Below, one piece after another: positions 32,132 through 43,401 of a stretch of 64,000 bases of DNA. The DNA is taken from contig NC_085923.1 in NCBI RefSeq assembly GCF_035222485.1, forward strand, positions 2,480,001 to 2,544,000. Direction: 5' to 3'. The stretch is from Podospora pseudoanserina (Eukaryota; Ascomycota; Sordariomycetes; Sordariales; Podosporaceae). The notes below the pieces were generated by a model. It made no database searches and was not told the DNA's origin. It saw nothing but the letters and a program-made list of their open reading frames with translations. How positions within the stretch are numbered: the stretch's first letter is position 1; every line of letters starts with the position of its first letter. The position numbers were made by a program, and so were the translations under genes.

Positions 32132-34444
32132 ATGGACGCCGAAATCAGATCGGTCGTGCCGAACATCGACCCCGTGATTTCCGAGTACTCGGCTGGCTAC
32201 CTGACCCATGCCTCCACAGCTTGGTCCGGGTCCGGGGACGAGGAGGCCACCGGCCCGTCTCCGCTCGACGAGGCTGCCATTGCTATCACCGACCTGCTCG
32301 TCTCTGCCTCTGGCAACCCCAGCCCTGCTCAGCGAGAGAAGATCCAAGGTCTCGTTCAGAAGTGGGTGGACAAGTATGCTGCCGCCACCGACAAGCTCGA
32401 TAGGAGAGGCCCTGCCGTCCGGCGTCTGGACCAGACCATTCAAGTGAGCTCGCAAAGGAACATGTCGTCGACTCTTGCCGTCGCCACTGGTGGTGTTGAT
32501 CTGGAGTCGGCCAATGTCAGGAAGGTCGAGTCCAAGGTCGATAAGAAGAAGCTCGAGAAGGCCGAGAGGAAGATTGCCGCCAAGCAGAGCAAGAAGACCT
32601 ACAAGACGGTCGAGTATGAGGCTTCGCGCCTCCTTAACCAACCAGATAACACTCAGTCGTATGAGGATTTCTACATGGCTGTCAACCCGCTGCAGCTGGG
32701 TGGTGCCCAGAGCGGCAAGTCAAAGGATATCAAGATCGACAACATCGATGTCTCGATTGGTGGCAGCAGAATCTTGACCGATACCACTTTGACTCTTGCC
32801 TATGGCCACCGCTACGGTCTCGTTGGTAACAACGGTGTGGGTAAATCTACTCTTCTGAGAGCTCTGTCTCGAAGAGAGGTTCCTATCCCGACTCATATCT
32901 CTATTCTGCACGTCGAGCAAGAGATTATGGGTGATGATACCCCAGCCTTGCAGGCCGTGTTGGATGCCGATGTTTGGCGCAAGGTGTTGTTGAAGGAACA
33001 GGCCGTATGTTTAATTTTCCCAACCTATTAGGGCAGTTGCTAACAAGATAAACAGGAAATCACAACGAAACTGGCAGACATCGAAGCCCAGCGTTCTGGT
33101 ATGGCAGACACTGCAACGGATGCCGCGAGACTAGACAAGGACCGTGAAGCCCTTGACAGCCGGCTTGGTGATATCCAGGGCAAGCTTGCCGAAATGGAGT
33201 CCGATAAAGCGGAATCCAGGGCTGCCAGTATTCTGGCTGGTCTTGGTTTCTCACCTGAAAGACAGCAGTTTGCCACCAAGACATTCTCTGGTGGTTGGCG
33301 TATGCGTCTGGCTCTTGCTAGAGCTCTTTTCTGCGAGCCTGATCTTTTGCTTCTCGACGAACCGTCCAACATGTTGGACGTTCCGTCTATCACCTTCCTT
33401 TCCAACTACCTTCAAGGCTACCCCAGCACTGTTCTTGTCGTATCTCACGACAGAGCCTTCCTCAACGAGGTGGCAACCGACATCATTCATCAACACTCCA
33501 TGCGTCTCGACTACTACCGTGGTGCCAACTTCGAGTCCTTCTATGCCACCAAGGAGGAGCGGAGAAAGGTGGCCAAGAGAGAGTACGAGAACCAGATGGC
33601 ACAGCGTGCCCATCTCCAGGCCTTCATCGACAAGTTCCGTTACAATGCCGCCAAGTCATCGGAAGCTCAATCCCGTATCAAGAAGTTGGAGAAGATGCCT
33701 GTTCTCGAGCCTCCTGAGGCTGAGTACAGCGTGCACTTCAAGTTCCCAGATGTCGAAAAGATGACCCCACCAATCGTCCAAATGTCCGAGGTCACCTTTG
33801 GCTACACACCAGACAAGATTCTTCTCAGAAATGTTGATTTGGATGTTCAGCTCGACTCCAGAATTGGTATTGTTGGACCCAACGGTGCTGGTAAGACAAC
33901 AATTCTCAAGCTTCTCATCGGAAAGCTACAGCCCACATCCGGCACCATCACTCAGAACCCTCGTCTTCGTATTGGCTTCTTTGCCCAGCATCACGTCGAT
34001 GCTCTTGATCTCAATGCCAGTGCCGTCACCTTCATGGCCAAGACCTACCCTGGCAGGACGGATGAAGAGTACCGTCGCCAGCTGGGTGCCTTTGGCATCA
34101 CTGGCACAACTGGTCTGCAAAAGATGGAACTTCTTTCTGGTGGTCAAAAGTCTCGTGTTGCTTTTGCTTGTTTGGCGCTTACCAACCCTCACATCTTGGT
34201 TCTGGATGAACCTTCCAATCACTTGGATATTGAGGCCATGGATGCCTTGTCCGAGGCTCTACAGCAGTTCCAGGGCGGTGTGCTGATGGTTTCTCACGAC
34301 GTTACGATGTTGCAGACAGTGTGCACATCGTTGTGGGTGTGTGATAATGGCACGGTGGAGAAGTTCCCTGGTGATGTCCAGGCTTACAAGAAGAGGATTA
34401 CTGCACAAGCCGATGCAGCTGGTGTTGCGAAGCAACTCCTTTAA
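32132..34444 (+). CDS. GCN20: ABC-F ATPase, GCN20 homologue
   Basis: This soluble twin-ATPase works with GCN1 on ribosomes to activate the GCN2 kinase in amino-acid starvation. Exons are 32132-33004 and 33056-34444 (753 aa; yeast Gcn20 is 752). The intron has a GTATGT donor, TGCTAAC branch and AACAG acceptor and is phase 0. An N-terminal GCN1-binding-type helical region (about 1-200) is followed by two ABC domains. The first has Walker A GNNGVGKST at 232, signature FSGGWRMRLALARALF and Walker B LLLLDEPSNMLD. The second has Walker A GPNGAGKTT at 565, signature LSGGQKSRVAFA and Walker B ILVLDEPSNHLD. An inter-domain linker rich in Lys/Arg and Glu (KEERRKVAKREYENQ) is typical of ABC-F proteins. 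There is no membrane span. The downstream target cpc-1 is in the same window. Confidence 0.95.
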
Positions 34445-35140
34445 GTTTGATTATATAGCATAAATGATATGAACATCAGAAGTTTTTTTTTGAAGCATTG
34501 TGTGCCTTATATCGGGCAGTTTGTTTGATATGGATAATCATGAATGATATTGAGATGGGTGAACAATTATCAGATCCAATCATTTGCCATGTTGCTCTCG
34601 GGCGAAAGAACTGAGTCGTTCCTGGCTGGGACATCTTCCGCTGCTCAACTTGTGATACGGATTATAAAGGCCATATCCATGCATGACGGTGAATTCCTAT
34701 CCACATAGCCAGCATCTGATATCAATAATAACATATCCCTCAAAACCAGTCTGGTGATGTGTTGTCAAAGATGTTCTCAAAGGCTTGGTGTGTGAGGTTA
34801 GTTTGGGCCAAACGCGACTAGCGCGTCGTGGTTCCCCCTCCCGGAACTGGCGAATGAGAGTAAACAATGGACCACGCAGGGACCACCCGGCAGCTGGGGC
34901 TTTCCCCGATTCTTCGTTCCATTGGTGGTGCCTGATCCCCACTTGGCAGCAGTGGCAGCAGCGGTGAACAGTCGTCGCCTTTCATTTCCTTGCCCCCAAA
35001 AATCAACAAATCTCTCCTTTCCCCTACCAAAATCTCCACCGGCTGCTTTTCAGACCCGACGTCGTCTGCTGTCCACCTTCGGCCTTCTTCACTTCTTTAT
35101 CGTCAAAGTCGTAAACCACCATCCCAGTCAAACCGCCAAA
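34445..35140. other. Intergenic, beta-tubulin promoter
   Basis: About 0.7 kb lie between same-strand genes. The 3' flank of the GCN20 homologue is AT-rich. The last 200 bases are C/T-rich, as is usual for strongly expressed fungal genes. Confidence 0.5.
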
Positions 35141-37015
35141 ATGCGTGAGATTGTAAGTTATCACCAGCTCCATGCCCGAGAACCCAAAAGACACGTCCCT
35201 GTGGCTTTTTTGGTCCCTGACCCAAAACCCCACCCTCGGGATCACGCCGCAGCAGAGCTTCCTGGGACGACCTCAGGTCGACCGAGGGCTGCCATGGCGA
35301 TGGTGCAGTAAACAATATCATGACGACGATAGCTAACCGTTGTCTTCTCTTCAACAGGTCCATCTTCAGACCGGTCAGTGCGTAAGTAACCGGTCGACTC
35401 GAATCCGTCTACCACCACAGCTTGACCGTACTGACACTGCCCTCTCAGGGTAACCAAATTGGTGCCGCCTTCTGGTATGTCAAACCACGCTTGCGACTTG
35501 GGAGTTGATAATATCACAAGTGATTGAAACTGACACCTTCTACAGGCAGATTATCTCCGGCGAGCATGGCTTGGACAGCAATGGCGTGTATGTGTTATCG
35601 TCGGGCCTCGCATCATTCGAATAACCACTCACCGCTCCCATAGGTACAACGGCACTTCCGAGCTCCAGCTCGAGCGCATGAATGTCTACTTCAACGAGGT
35701 ACATACCCAACAAGATGCCTTCACCGCTGTCACATCACCATATCATGGCTAACACCTTTCTTCCTTCAGGCTTCCGGCAACAAGTATGTTCCCCGCGCTG
35801 TCCTCGTCGATCTCGAGCCCGGCACCATGGACGCTGTCCGTGCCGGTCCCTTCGGCCAGCTCTTCCGCCCCGACAACTTCGTCTTCGGCCAGTCCGGTGC
35901 TGGCAACAACTGGGCCAAGGGTCATTACACTGAGGGTGCTGAGCTCGTTGACCAGGTCCTCGACGTTGTCCGTCGTGAGGCCGAAGGCTGCGACTGCCTC
36001 CAGGGTTTCCAGATCACCCACTCCCTTGGTGGTGGTACCGGTGCCGGTATGGGTACCCTTTTGATCTCCAAGATCCGCGAGGAGTTCCCCGACCGTATGA
36101 TGGCCACCTTCTCCGTCGTGCCATCGCCCAAGGTTTCCGACACCGTTGTTGAGCCCTACAACGCCACCCTCTCCGTCCATCAGCTTGTTGAGAACTCCGA
36201 CGAGACCTTCTGCATTGACAACGAGGCTCTCTACGACATCTGCATGCGCACCCTCAAGCTCCCTAACCCCTCGTATGGTGATCTCAACCACCTCGTCTCC
36301 GCCGTCATGTCCGGTGTGACCGTTTCTCTCCGTTTTCCCGGCCAGCTCAACTCTGATCTCCGCAAGTTGGCTGTCAACATGGTTCCTTTCCCTCGTCTCC
36401 ACTTCTTCATGGTCGGCTTCGCTCCCCTGACCAGCCGTGGCGCCCACTCTTTCCGCGCCGTGTCCGTTCCCGAGTTGACCCAGCAGATGTTCGACCCCAA
36501 GAACATGATGGCTGCTTCCGACTTCCGCAACGGTCGTTACCTCACTTGCTCTGCCATCTTGTAAGTTTTGCCAGGCTTCATTGATTAACCAGCAAGTTCC
36601 AAAGTATACTGACTCTGTTTCTAGCCGTGGCAAGGTCTCTATGAAGGAGGTTGAGGATCAGATGCGCAACGTGCAGAACAAGAACTCGTCTTACTTCGTT
36701 GAGTGGATTCCCAACAACGTCCAGACCGCTCTCTGCTCCATCCCTCCCCGTGGCCTCAAGATGTCGTCAACCTTCGTCGGTAACTCTACTGCTATCCAGG
36801 AGCTCTTCAAGCGCATTGGCGAGCAGTTCACTGCCATGTTCCGTCGCAAGGCTTTCTTGCATTGGTACACTGGTGAGGGTATGGACGAGATGGAGTTCAC
36901 CGAGGCTGAGTCCAACATGAACGATCTCGTTTCGGAGTACCAGCAATACCAGGATGCTGGTGTTGATGAGGAGGAGGAGGAGTACGAGGAGGAGGCCCCC
37001 GCTGAGGAGGAGTAG
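35141..37015 (+). CDS. Beta-tubulin
   Basis: This GTP-binding subunit of microtubules has seven exons: 35141-35152, 35358-35381, 35449-35474, 35546-35587, 35644-35698, 35770-36560 and 36625-37015 (446 aa). All junctions have GT-AG ends and fitting phases. The first five exons are tiny (12, 24, 26, 42 and 55 nt), the usual 5'-crowded intron pattern of ascomycete beta-tubulin. The N-terminal MREI tetrapeptide, which autoregulates tubulin mRNA in animals, is present. The GGGTGAGMG nucleotide-binding loop is at 140-148. Phe167, Glu198 and Phe200 are the wild-type residues linked to benzimidazole sensitivity. The C-terminus is the acidic tail [15 protein letters not shown]. Benzimidazole-type single-copy tub2 is the best name, but copy number is unknown. 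Confidence 0.97.
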
Positions 37016-38422
37016 AACACCAACGACGTGTCCCCTCTACTGCCGGCGGCTGGCCCACAGGATCATGCTGGCGTTGATATTGAGCATCATCCACTAGGCG
37101 GCTTGTCGACGGATCGTTTGTTGGCTTAAGGATGACTAACCCTGTTTGGAAGCGTTCTTGACGTGTAGCCCTTTTTTGTTGGTGGATAATGGATTATTGA
37201 TTATATCAGTTGGGTCCGCCGTTGAAAAAGCTGCTTTTGTGACATCTTTCTTTTTGCCCCGTGCCTTCAGTTCTTTGTTGCGATGGAGCCGGAGTTTCGT
37301 CGGTGGGGGGTTGATCCGGTCAAAATACTTGACATGGAGGCAGGGTCCGTCTGGGATGGCCTCCTTTTTTCAAACATAGTACATTAGAAAATATATGCGC
37401 ACGCATGGTGGTAATTACCATTGGAGTTTTTTTGTTTGCTTAGCCTGTTGCGTTACTCGTGTGATCTTGCTGTGTGATGTTTGTGATTACTGGGGGTCTG
37501 CTGGGTGTGGTCTCTAACGTGGACATACCTTAGCATGAGGGCTAGGTGTGTGTATATTTTTGAGTCAAGATCTACAGTTATTCATCTGGTGGCCAACGAG
37601 ATGGGTTCTGACCGCCTCCTTAGGATGTGTGGTACTTGTTTATGGTATCATTTCGGGAATGGGACAGACTTGGAGGTAGGAGAGAGTATGAGCGGCTGTG
37701 AGTTTTCTGGCCAGAGGAGGGAGGAGCTCGAAAGCGGTAGGGTGTGTGGCTTGGAAAAGGACAGTTATTATGGTGTTCGGGGGAGGGGGGTCACTGGAGA
37801 TCATTAGTTTTTGCGGTGAGGTTCAGGTAGGTGTGCAAGATACGGGGTGGCAGTTCACTTGGGTTGATGGCCGCGCTTTTTTGGAGAGGGGGAAAGATGC
37901 TGGGAGAAAAGCTTGGGGGCTTAAAAGATGGTCAAACTAATTCTCTCTAAAACACTTCTCAGCTATCTTTCAAAGCCTATTTACTCGGTACTTTTCAAGG
38001 TCTATCAACTATCTATCAAGGCGCGGTTTCTGGATACCATCTTGCGTGAGAGACCCATGATCATCAACATCCTTCTGTGGTACTATTCAATACATACATA
38101 TACACCCCCTGTCTAAGAAGATATTTACATGGACATTTTCTTGGCCACCTTTCCATGCCCTCCACCTCCCTTTCCCTTCATAGCCCATCCCAGGCTACCT
38201 ATGCTATTACTTTCCATCCCGGTACATATCCTCATGTTTTGGGTTGTCCACCATGCAATTCGCCCCCCTAATCCCCTTCCCCCTTCAAACTCCAAAGTGA
38301 TTTGCCTTGCCCCTATGCACAACTGTTTATAAGAAGCCAAAATGCGCGCACCGTTTTCCTTCCTTCCACTATCTCGACCCAGAAACAAAAACCAAACGCC
38401 ATGAAACCATTTGCCGGACCCG
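37016..38422. other. Convergent intergenic region
   Basis: This region holds the 3' flanks of beta-tubulin (+) and the kinase gene (-). A degenerate relative of the MITE core lies at 37961-38042. No gene is seen. Confidence 0.5.
37961..38042 (+). mobile_element. Diverged partial relative of the MITE
   Basis: Three degenerate units (AGCTATCTTTCAAAGC, ...CTTTTCAAGG, ACTATCTATCAAGG) precede GGTTTCTGGATACCAT. That order matches the core array plus the inner edge of the right inverted repeat (GGTTTATAGTATAATG) of the element at 20740. Left and outer right ends are not found, so it is a truncated or heavily mutated copy. Confidence 0.45.
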
Positions 38423-39943
38423 TCAACGAGCCTGGCTTCCATTTACATACGTCCCATTCCCGTTGGCCTGGCCATTCACCCCGTTCCCATTCGCCTGACT
38501 CTGCGGTGGAACATTCTCATACCCGTGATGTTGGTGTTGGACATCAGTAGGACTATCATGCACCACCATCCCAGTCAACCCATTCATCGTGCTTCCTCTC
38601 CTAACCAGAGAAATAGTCGTGTTCATCGTCGCCGTCCTCGTCATAACCGGGCTCCCCGTGCGAGTCCGTCGCAGCCTCGGTACGGCCCTCCCAGTCTCAC
38701 GCTCCGCCTCACAATTCCCACACGCGCCCGCGCCCCCTGCAATCGCCAACCGTCTAAACAACGGATACAAGTCATGAGCCATGGGCCTTTTAGTAAAATC
38801 CGCATCCATCATGGCTCGGATCACAGGCAATATCTCCTTGATCGCAGCCGCCGACTCGGCCTTCTTGGGGTTGCTGTCGATGAGCCGGTCCGCAATCTGG
38901 CACAGGTGGAAGAGGTAGGCATCAAGACGTTCGAGGGACTCCGAGTACTTGAACTCCCCCAGGTTGTCCGTCCTCAATTGCTGCTCGGCGAAATCAGGCG
39001 GTCGCCCCAGCAATGTGGTGGCCATTTCTAGGAACACACATCCAAGGGAAAAGACATCAGACCGCTCGTCTCGCTGGGTTTCGTTGATGGCCTCGGGGTC
39101 GGCGTACTTGAGTGTCTTGGGCGTGGGTCCTTCCGAGTGCTGACCGGTCTCAAAGTGCTTTGATAAGCCAAAATCGGTTAATACGGGAAGAAGAAAATCG
39201 TCAATGACAATATTTTCGGGCTTGATATCTTTGTGCCGGATTCGAATGTTACTTCTGTGGAGGAATGCCACGGCTTGTGACAAGCATCCGAAATACGTGT
39301 GCAGGGCGGCCTCGTTTTCCGGCTCGCGACTGTTGATGATGTGGTTCATGAAGAAGCGGAGGTTGCATTGTGCTGGAGGGTACATGGCGATGCCCAGTAT
39401 GTGCTTCTTGATTTGTTGATCAACTCTGATAGCTTTGACCTTCGCTCTCTGCTGCCTCCTCACCCCAGTTGAGATGCAGTAATCTTCAAAGCTGGCCACG
39501 TAAACGACGATATGGGGGTGTTTGATCGAGGCCATGTTCCTTACTTCCTCCAAGGCCAGCATCCTGACGTGGCTGTCAGGCCCGGGTGGCCGTAAATTAT
39601 CCTTGCAAGTGATAATCTTCAAGGCAAGTGGCCGCCGATATGGATATCCTTCAGGGACATTGACTTTGTATACGACCGTGGTTCCAGATTCTCCAAGCTG
39701 CTCGCCGATCTGAATGAACGGATGGGGGGCCCTGATATATTCCTTATTGGCATGGTGGAAGACCTTGTGCTTGCTATCATCAAGCCCTGCTCTTTCCACT
39801 GGCCGGATCCAAGCTTCGCCCGTCTCACGGCCGTCCTCGTCCCAGATGAAGTGCTCGTCGTCTCGCCAGTCTAGGAACTCATCAAGCGTAATAGGCTGTG
39901 ACTGGGTGATAGACTGGCTACTGTTGGCCGAATCGAACGACAT
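38423..39943 (-). CDS. Serine/threonine protein kinase of a fungal-specific type
   Basis: This is a 506-aa predicted kinase without introns. The domain spans roughly 75-430. It has glycine-loop variant GESGTTVVYKV (84-94), ATP lysine LALK (109), catalytic loop RHKDIKPEN (HRD replaced by HKD at 237-239), metal-binding DFG (257-259), and ADPE (281-284) in place of APE. All catalytic residues (Lys, Asp, Asn, Asp) are present, so it should be active. The N-terminal 70 residues have an acidic DEFLDWRDDEHFIWDEDG segment. The C-terminus is Asn/Gly-rich and unstructured. The frame is open upstream to 40291 without an ATG and includes codons from a trinucleotide repeat; I take that as leader. Substrate and pathway are unknown. 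Confidence 0.88.
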   Translation of the reverse strand: MSFDSANSSQSITQSQPITLDEFLDWRDDEHFIWDEDGRETGEAWIRPVERAGLDDSKHKVFHHANKEYIRAPHPFIQIGEQLGESGTTVVYKVNVPEGYPYRRPLALKIITCKDNLRPPGPDSHVRMLALEEVRNMASIKHPHIVVYVASFEDYCISTGVRRQQRAKVKAIRVDQQIKKHILGIAMYPPAQCNLRFFMNHIINSREPENEAALHTYFGCLSQAVAFLHRSNIRIRHKDIKPENIVIDDFLLPVLTDFGLSKHFETGQHSEGPTPKTLKYADPEAINETQRDERSDVFSLGCVFLEMATTLLGRPPDFAEQQLRTDNLGEFKYSESLERLDAYLFHLCQIADRLIDSNPKKAESAAAIKEILPVIRAMMDADFTKRPMAHDLYPLFRRLAIAGGAGACGNCEAERETGRAVPRLRRTRTGSPVMTRTATMNTTISLVRRGSTMNGLTGMVVHDSPTDVQHQHHGYENVPPQSQANGNGVNGQANGNGTYVNGSQAR

Positions 39944-40027
39944 GGGAAGTGCCTGTGTGACAGGCTCCGCAACGCAGGACACAACCAGGTCCTGTGTCCG
40001 GTGGGTGTCTGTTGAGTGACGAAATGC

Positions 40028-40062
<35 letters not shown>

Positions 40063-41663
40063 CAGCAGGAGGAGGAGAAAAGATCTGAAATGGGGATGCA
40101 GTGACAGCCGCGCTCAGTATTTGTGTGAGGGTGCACGAACAGGAGGAGGAGTGGCCGGTTTGGCAAAACTGAACGGTTAGAATTGGTAAGGAAATAGGGA
40201 GAACTGGCGAATGAAGTCGAAAAGGCGGGTTGGAGGGAGGCGGACAAGAATTCGCTGGGCAGATTTTGTGTAGTAGTCTGTTCGCTCTCACCGATGTGTG
40301 TACAACAGTGGTCAGCTAAACACGCGCTTGGCACTGTTTTTGGAGAGGACACACAGCCTTAGCCAATGTCACCAATCCAATCGACGCCGTGATTCAGCAT
40401 GCTGCGCAATGCGGCTTGGGTCGTAGGGCCGCCCTGGGGGACCAATGAAAAGTGTTGGAGCGTACCTGGGTTGTCCTACAGGGAGTGAGGTGCCGGATGG
40501 AAGATGCGTGAGGAAGTCCAGCGCGGTACCGGGTTGGAATCTGACTGTCTTCTCAAAAGGAACGGGCCGGGCGCAGCCTAAGTCTGTCGCCCTGTGGCAC
40601 GCCCCGCAATGCATGCGTGGCAGCGGCAGTTGAAGCTGTTCATGGGTGCCTGATGGTGGGGTCCATCTGACGCCTACCCTGACCGATGTCCTGATGTGGT
40701 AGTCGCCATCGATTTGGAAGTTCGGGGTAGTAAACAGTCACACGTGGAAAGTAAATAAGCTCTGTGAATCACACCTTAAACTTTAAAATGAGCCATGCCC
40801 CAGAATCGGAGGGGTGCTGAGTAGAGTGCACCTTCCTCCGGCCTGGATGACGACGGTGAAAGGGTAGAGGGTTAGGGTGCGAGATAATGTGGTTCGACTT
40901 ACACGGGCTCTGCTCGCTGCCGAAATACACACCGAGAAGGCAGGTGACCCAAAACTTTGACATATGACCACGTATATAGTTGGCTTGAAATTTTGCAGCT
41001 GTGAACGCTCGTACAATGTTGGAAAGAACGTATATCTTGGCTTTCCCATTCCACTGACCGGAGGCGTTCCACCCCGATTGCTTTGAGATGTTGAGATTTT
41101 GAGCATCATGACTCTTGCGGGTTCTTTATCACGAGAAATGACGAGGCTCATAAACTTAAACCCGAAGTCAGATATCCAAACTAAGTACCTACGCTATACG
41201 TGTTGGCCGAGGCTTTCGATCACAGTATGGGTGCTGTCTGTGAGCCGGGCAAGTGGTTCCCAGAACTGTTGGTAAATACGAGCAATGAGAAATATGATGG
41301 AATGTGAGCCTGTCAAGAATAGATACGACTATACATTATTTCATTAGCCTCAGACTTTCATGAGATGTGAGAATGTTGTGAAGTCAGTGAAGGGCTCTTG
41401 CACACCACACAGTGTTCTCGTTGTGGTGGCGTGCAGGGTTCCAGTCTGTCAGATTCGGCTCTGACGAGCCTGCCGTCTGCTCGGTTCTGCTTGAGGTAAG
41501 TTTGCCTGAGACACAACTGGTTCATGCCGTCATAAGGGCCTTGGAGGGTTATGCCGCTGGAAAATAAGCGGATTTATGTAAGGATAGTTTGGATGTTTGG
41601 GCCTGCAAATATTCCTATGGAAAAGCAAAATCTCATCAGCTGTAGCATCAATTGGAACTAGCC
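39944..41663. other. Intergenic, kinase promoter
   Basis: This holds the promoter and leader of the kinase gene (with a trinucleotide array at 40028-40078) and then sequence without a recognisable gene up to the tRNA. Confidence 0.5.
40028..40078. repeat. (AGT)n/(AGG)n trinucleotide array
   Basis: About eleven AGT units run into AGC and AGG units. On the kinase strand this is an ACT tract in the presumed 5' UTR, about 85 bp upstream of its ATG. Confidence 0.9.
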
Positions 41664-41750
41664 GCCCGGCTAGCTCAATCGGTAGAGCGTGAGACTCTTA
41701 AGGAGTACTCCGAAATCTCAAGGTTGTGGGTTCGACCCCCACGTCGGGCT
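41664..41750 (+). tRNA. tRNA-Lys(CUU) with a 14-nt intron
   Basis: Acceptor strands GCCCGGC and GTCGGGC pair (one G-U). The D arm is GCTC...GAGC. The anticodon stem TGAGA/TCTCA closes loop CTCTTAA with anticodon CTT at 34-36. A 14-nt intron after position 37 (AGGAGTACTCCGAA) can itself fold (GGAGTACTCC). The T arm is GTGGGTTCGACCCCCAC. A Pol III terminator-like TTTTT follows about 22 bp after the gene. Internal A and B boxes are intact. Confidence 0.95.
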
Positions 41751-43401
41751 CAATTCCCGTCTCAGACGACTATTTTTGCTAGATTCATCTTTCGCTTCTT
41801 TTTTCTTGCTTGTGTGTATTATTTCACAACACAACGCTTGGAGATATCCGTCCAGGGTTGTGTTGGACCATACATATGATCAATCCCTTGCGTCTGACAG
41901 GAAGGCTATCCACTCCCGTATGCTCTCTTACACCATAGACACCTTCTTAACGTGGAAACCGGCTCTCTAGTTCGATGACACAAACTCCACAAAAACGTCG
42001 ACGATCATCTAGCCAGGAGCATCAGGTGACCTTTTCCTGTCTCCTTGTAGAGTTCAGGATCGAGATTCATAAAACACGCGTGGCACACTGCCACACTGCT
42101 CCAAGGTTGACATCGAACAAGAGCAGTCATATCGCAGGGAGACTGGCGGCTACAATATCTCTTTCATCATAGTTGTTGATCAAACCCGCAAACACGTGGA
42201 GTTGGCTTCGACGAAGGCAACCGGGCATTCCGAGAGAAGCAAGAATAGCAGACCGAGTGTGCGAGTCCAAACAAGGAGCCCCGAGTTATCCCCTGGCCTC
42301 TCGGATTTTTATCTATTATTTCGCTCTACTTGCTCGGATTTAACTTTCTGGTGGTATGCAGTGGCAGGAAACGCCTGGCGACGGACATGCTCCTGGTGAG
42401 CTGTATGTAGGCTGGACACGGCTCCGAAAGTTGCATTTCACTGATGTGCGTCCAGGGCGGAGATTGTGTCCGATATGCAGGCCGGAGGAAAGGAGAGAGC
42501 CACTTGGGCAGGTTCGAAACTCGGGCCTTTTCGTATTGGCTCTGCATCGTGCATACCTTCATCAGTGAAAAAGATATTTGTGACTTGCGGGGGAGCTATC
42601 ACCAACTTTCGCTGCCTCTCTCGCTTGCCAGGGCCGACCAGGATCCCCGTGACAGAGGGGTCAACCCCGCAAAGATGTTCCACCAATGGTCTAGCCCTTT
42701 GCCGACCCCTGTGTGAGGTGCTCACATGCTTTTGCAAAATGCACAGAGCACACAGAACACACATGGGAAAAAAGTGCGACGACAGTTCCAGGTTGTCCAA
42801 CGAGGGGAAAAAAAGGGTGAGCCGAAACGAACATTGCGCATTGCATTGCGACCGCCCCCGGAACGCCGTTACGGGGACTAAAACTACTACCTACCTGACC
42901 AGGTCTACACAACACACGCCCCTAATGTGGCAGCAGCAAATCTCGCGGTCGTGGTCGTGGTCATGGACCAGCCGTCCCAGCTGTATCAGCCATACCAGCC
43001 GTAGCTGTAGTAGCAACAGCAACAAAGCCAATCGAAGTACTGTTCCCATTGGGGCGCTGTCCGTCTACTACTCCCGCGCTCGGCTTAAACAGAGTTGTGA
43101 GAATAGCTAGGGCCAGGCCTTAGATGACGTACCCCTCCTGGTCTGTCAGCCTGCCCGCATTCCGTCCCTCCAACCCCGCGCCGTCTCTCCTTTATCAGTC
43201 CCGGCAGTACCACCCCCTACAGTGCCCCGTTCGGTACCGCATTCATATCCTATTCATCCGCCATATCCTGTTATCGCCCCCCCTCGACTCAATCCTCTGC
43301 AGCAGAAGCGCCTTCGACCTTTTCACTCTACTGCCTGGTCGCCCCGGAAGAACAAGACATCATCATCATCATCAACAACAACAACAACAACAGCACACAG
43401 C
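41751..43401. other. Intergenic between tRNA and glycerol kinase
   Basis: No gene is supported. The last 300 bases are C/T-rich and hold the glycerol kinase leader. An ATG at 43124 opens an out-of-frame ORF that overlaps the kinase start, so transcription probably begins downstream of it. Confidence 0.45.
43359..43400 (+). repeat. CAT/CAA trinucleotide tract in the glycerol kinase leader
   Basis: ATC/CAT units run into CAA units and end at the ATG of the glycerol kinase. It is probably an unstructured 5' UTR. Confidence 0.85.
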
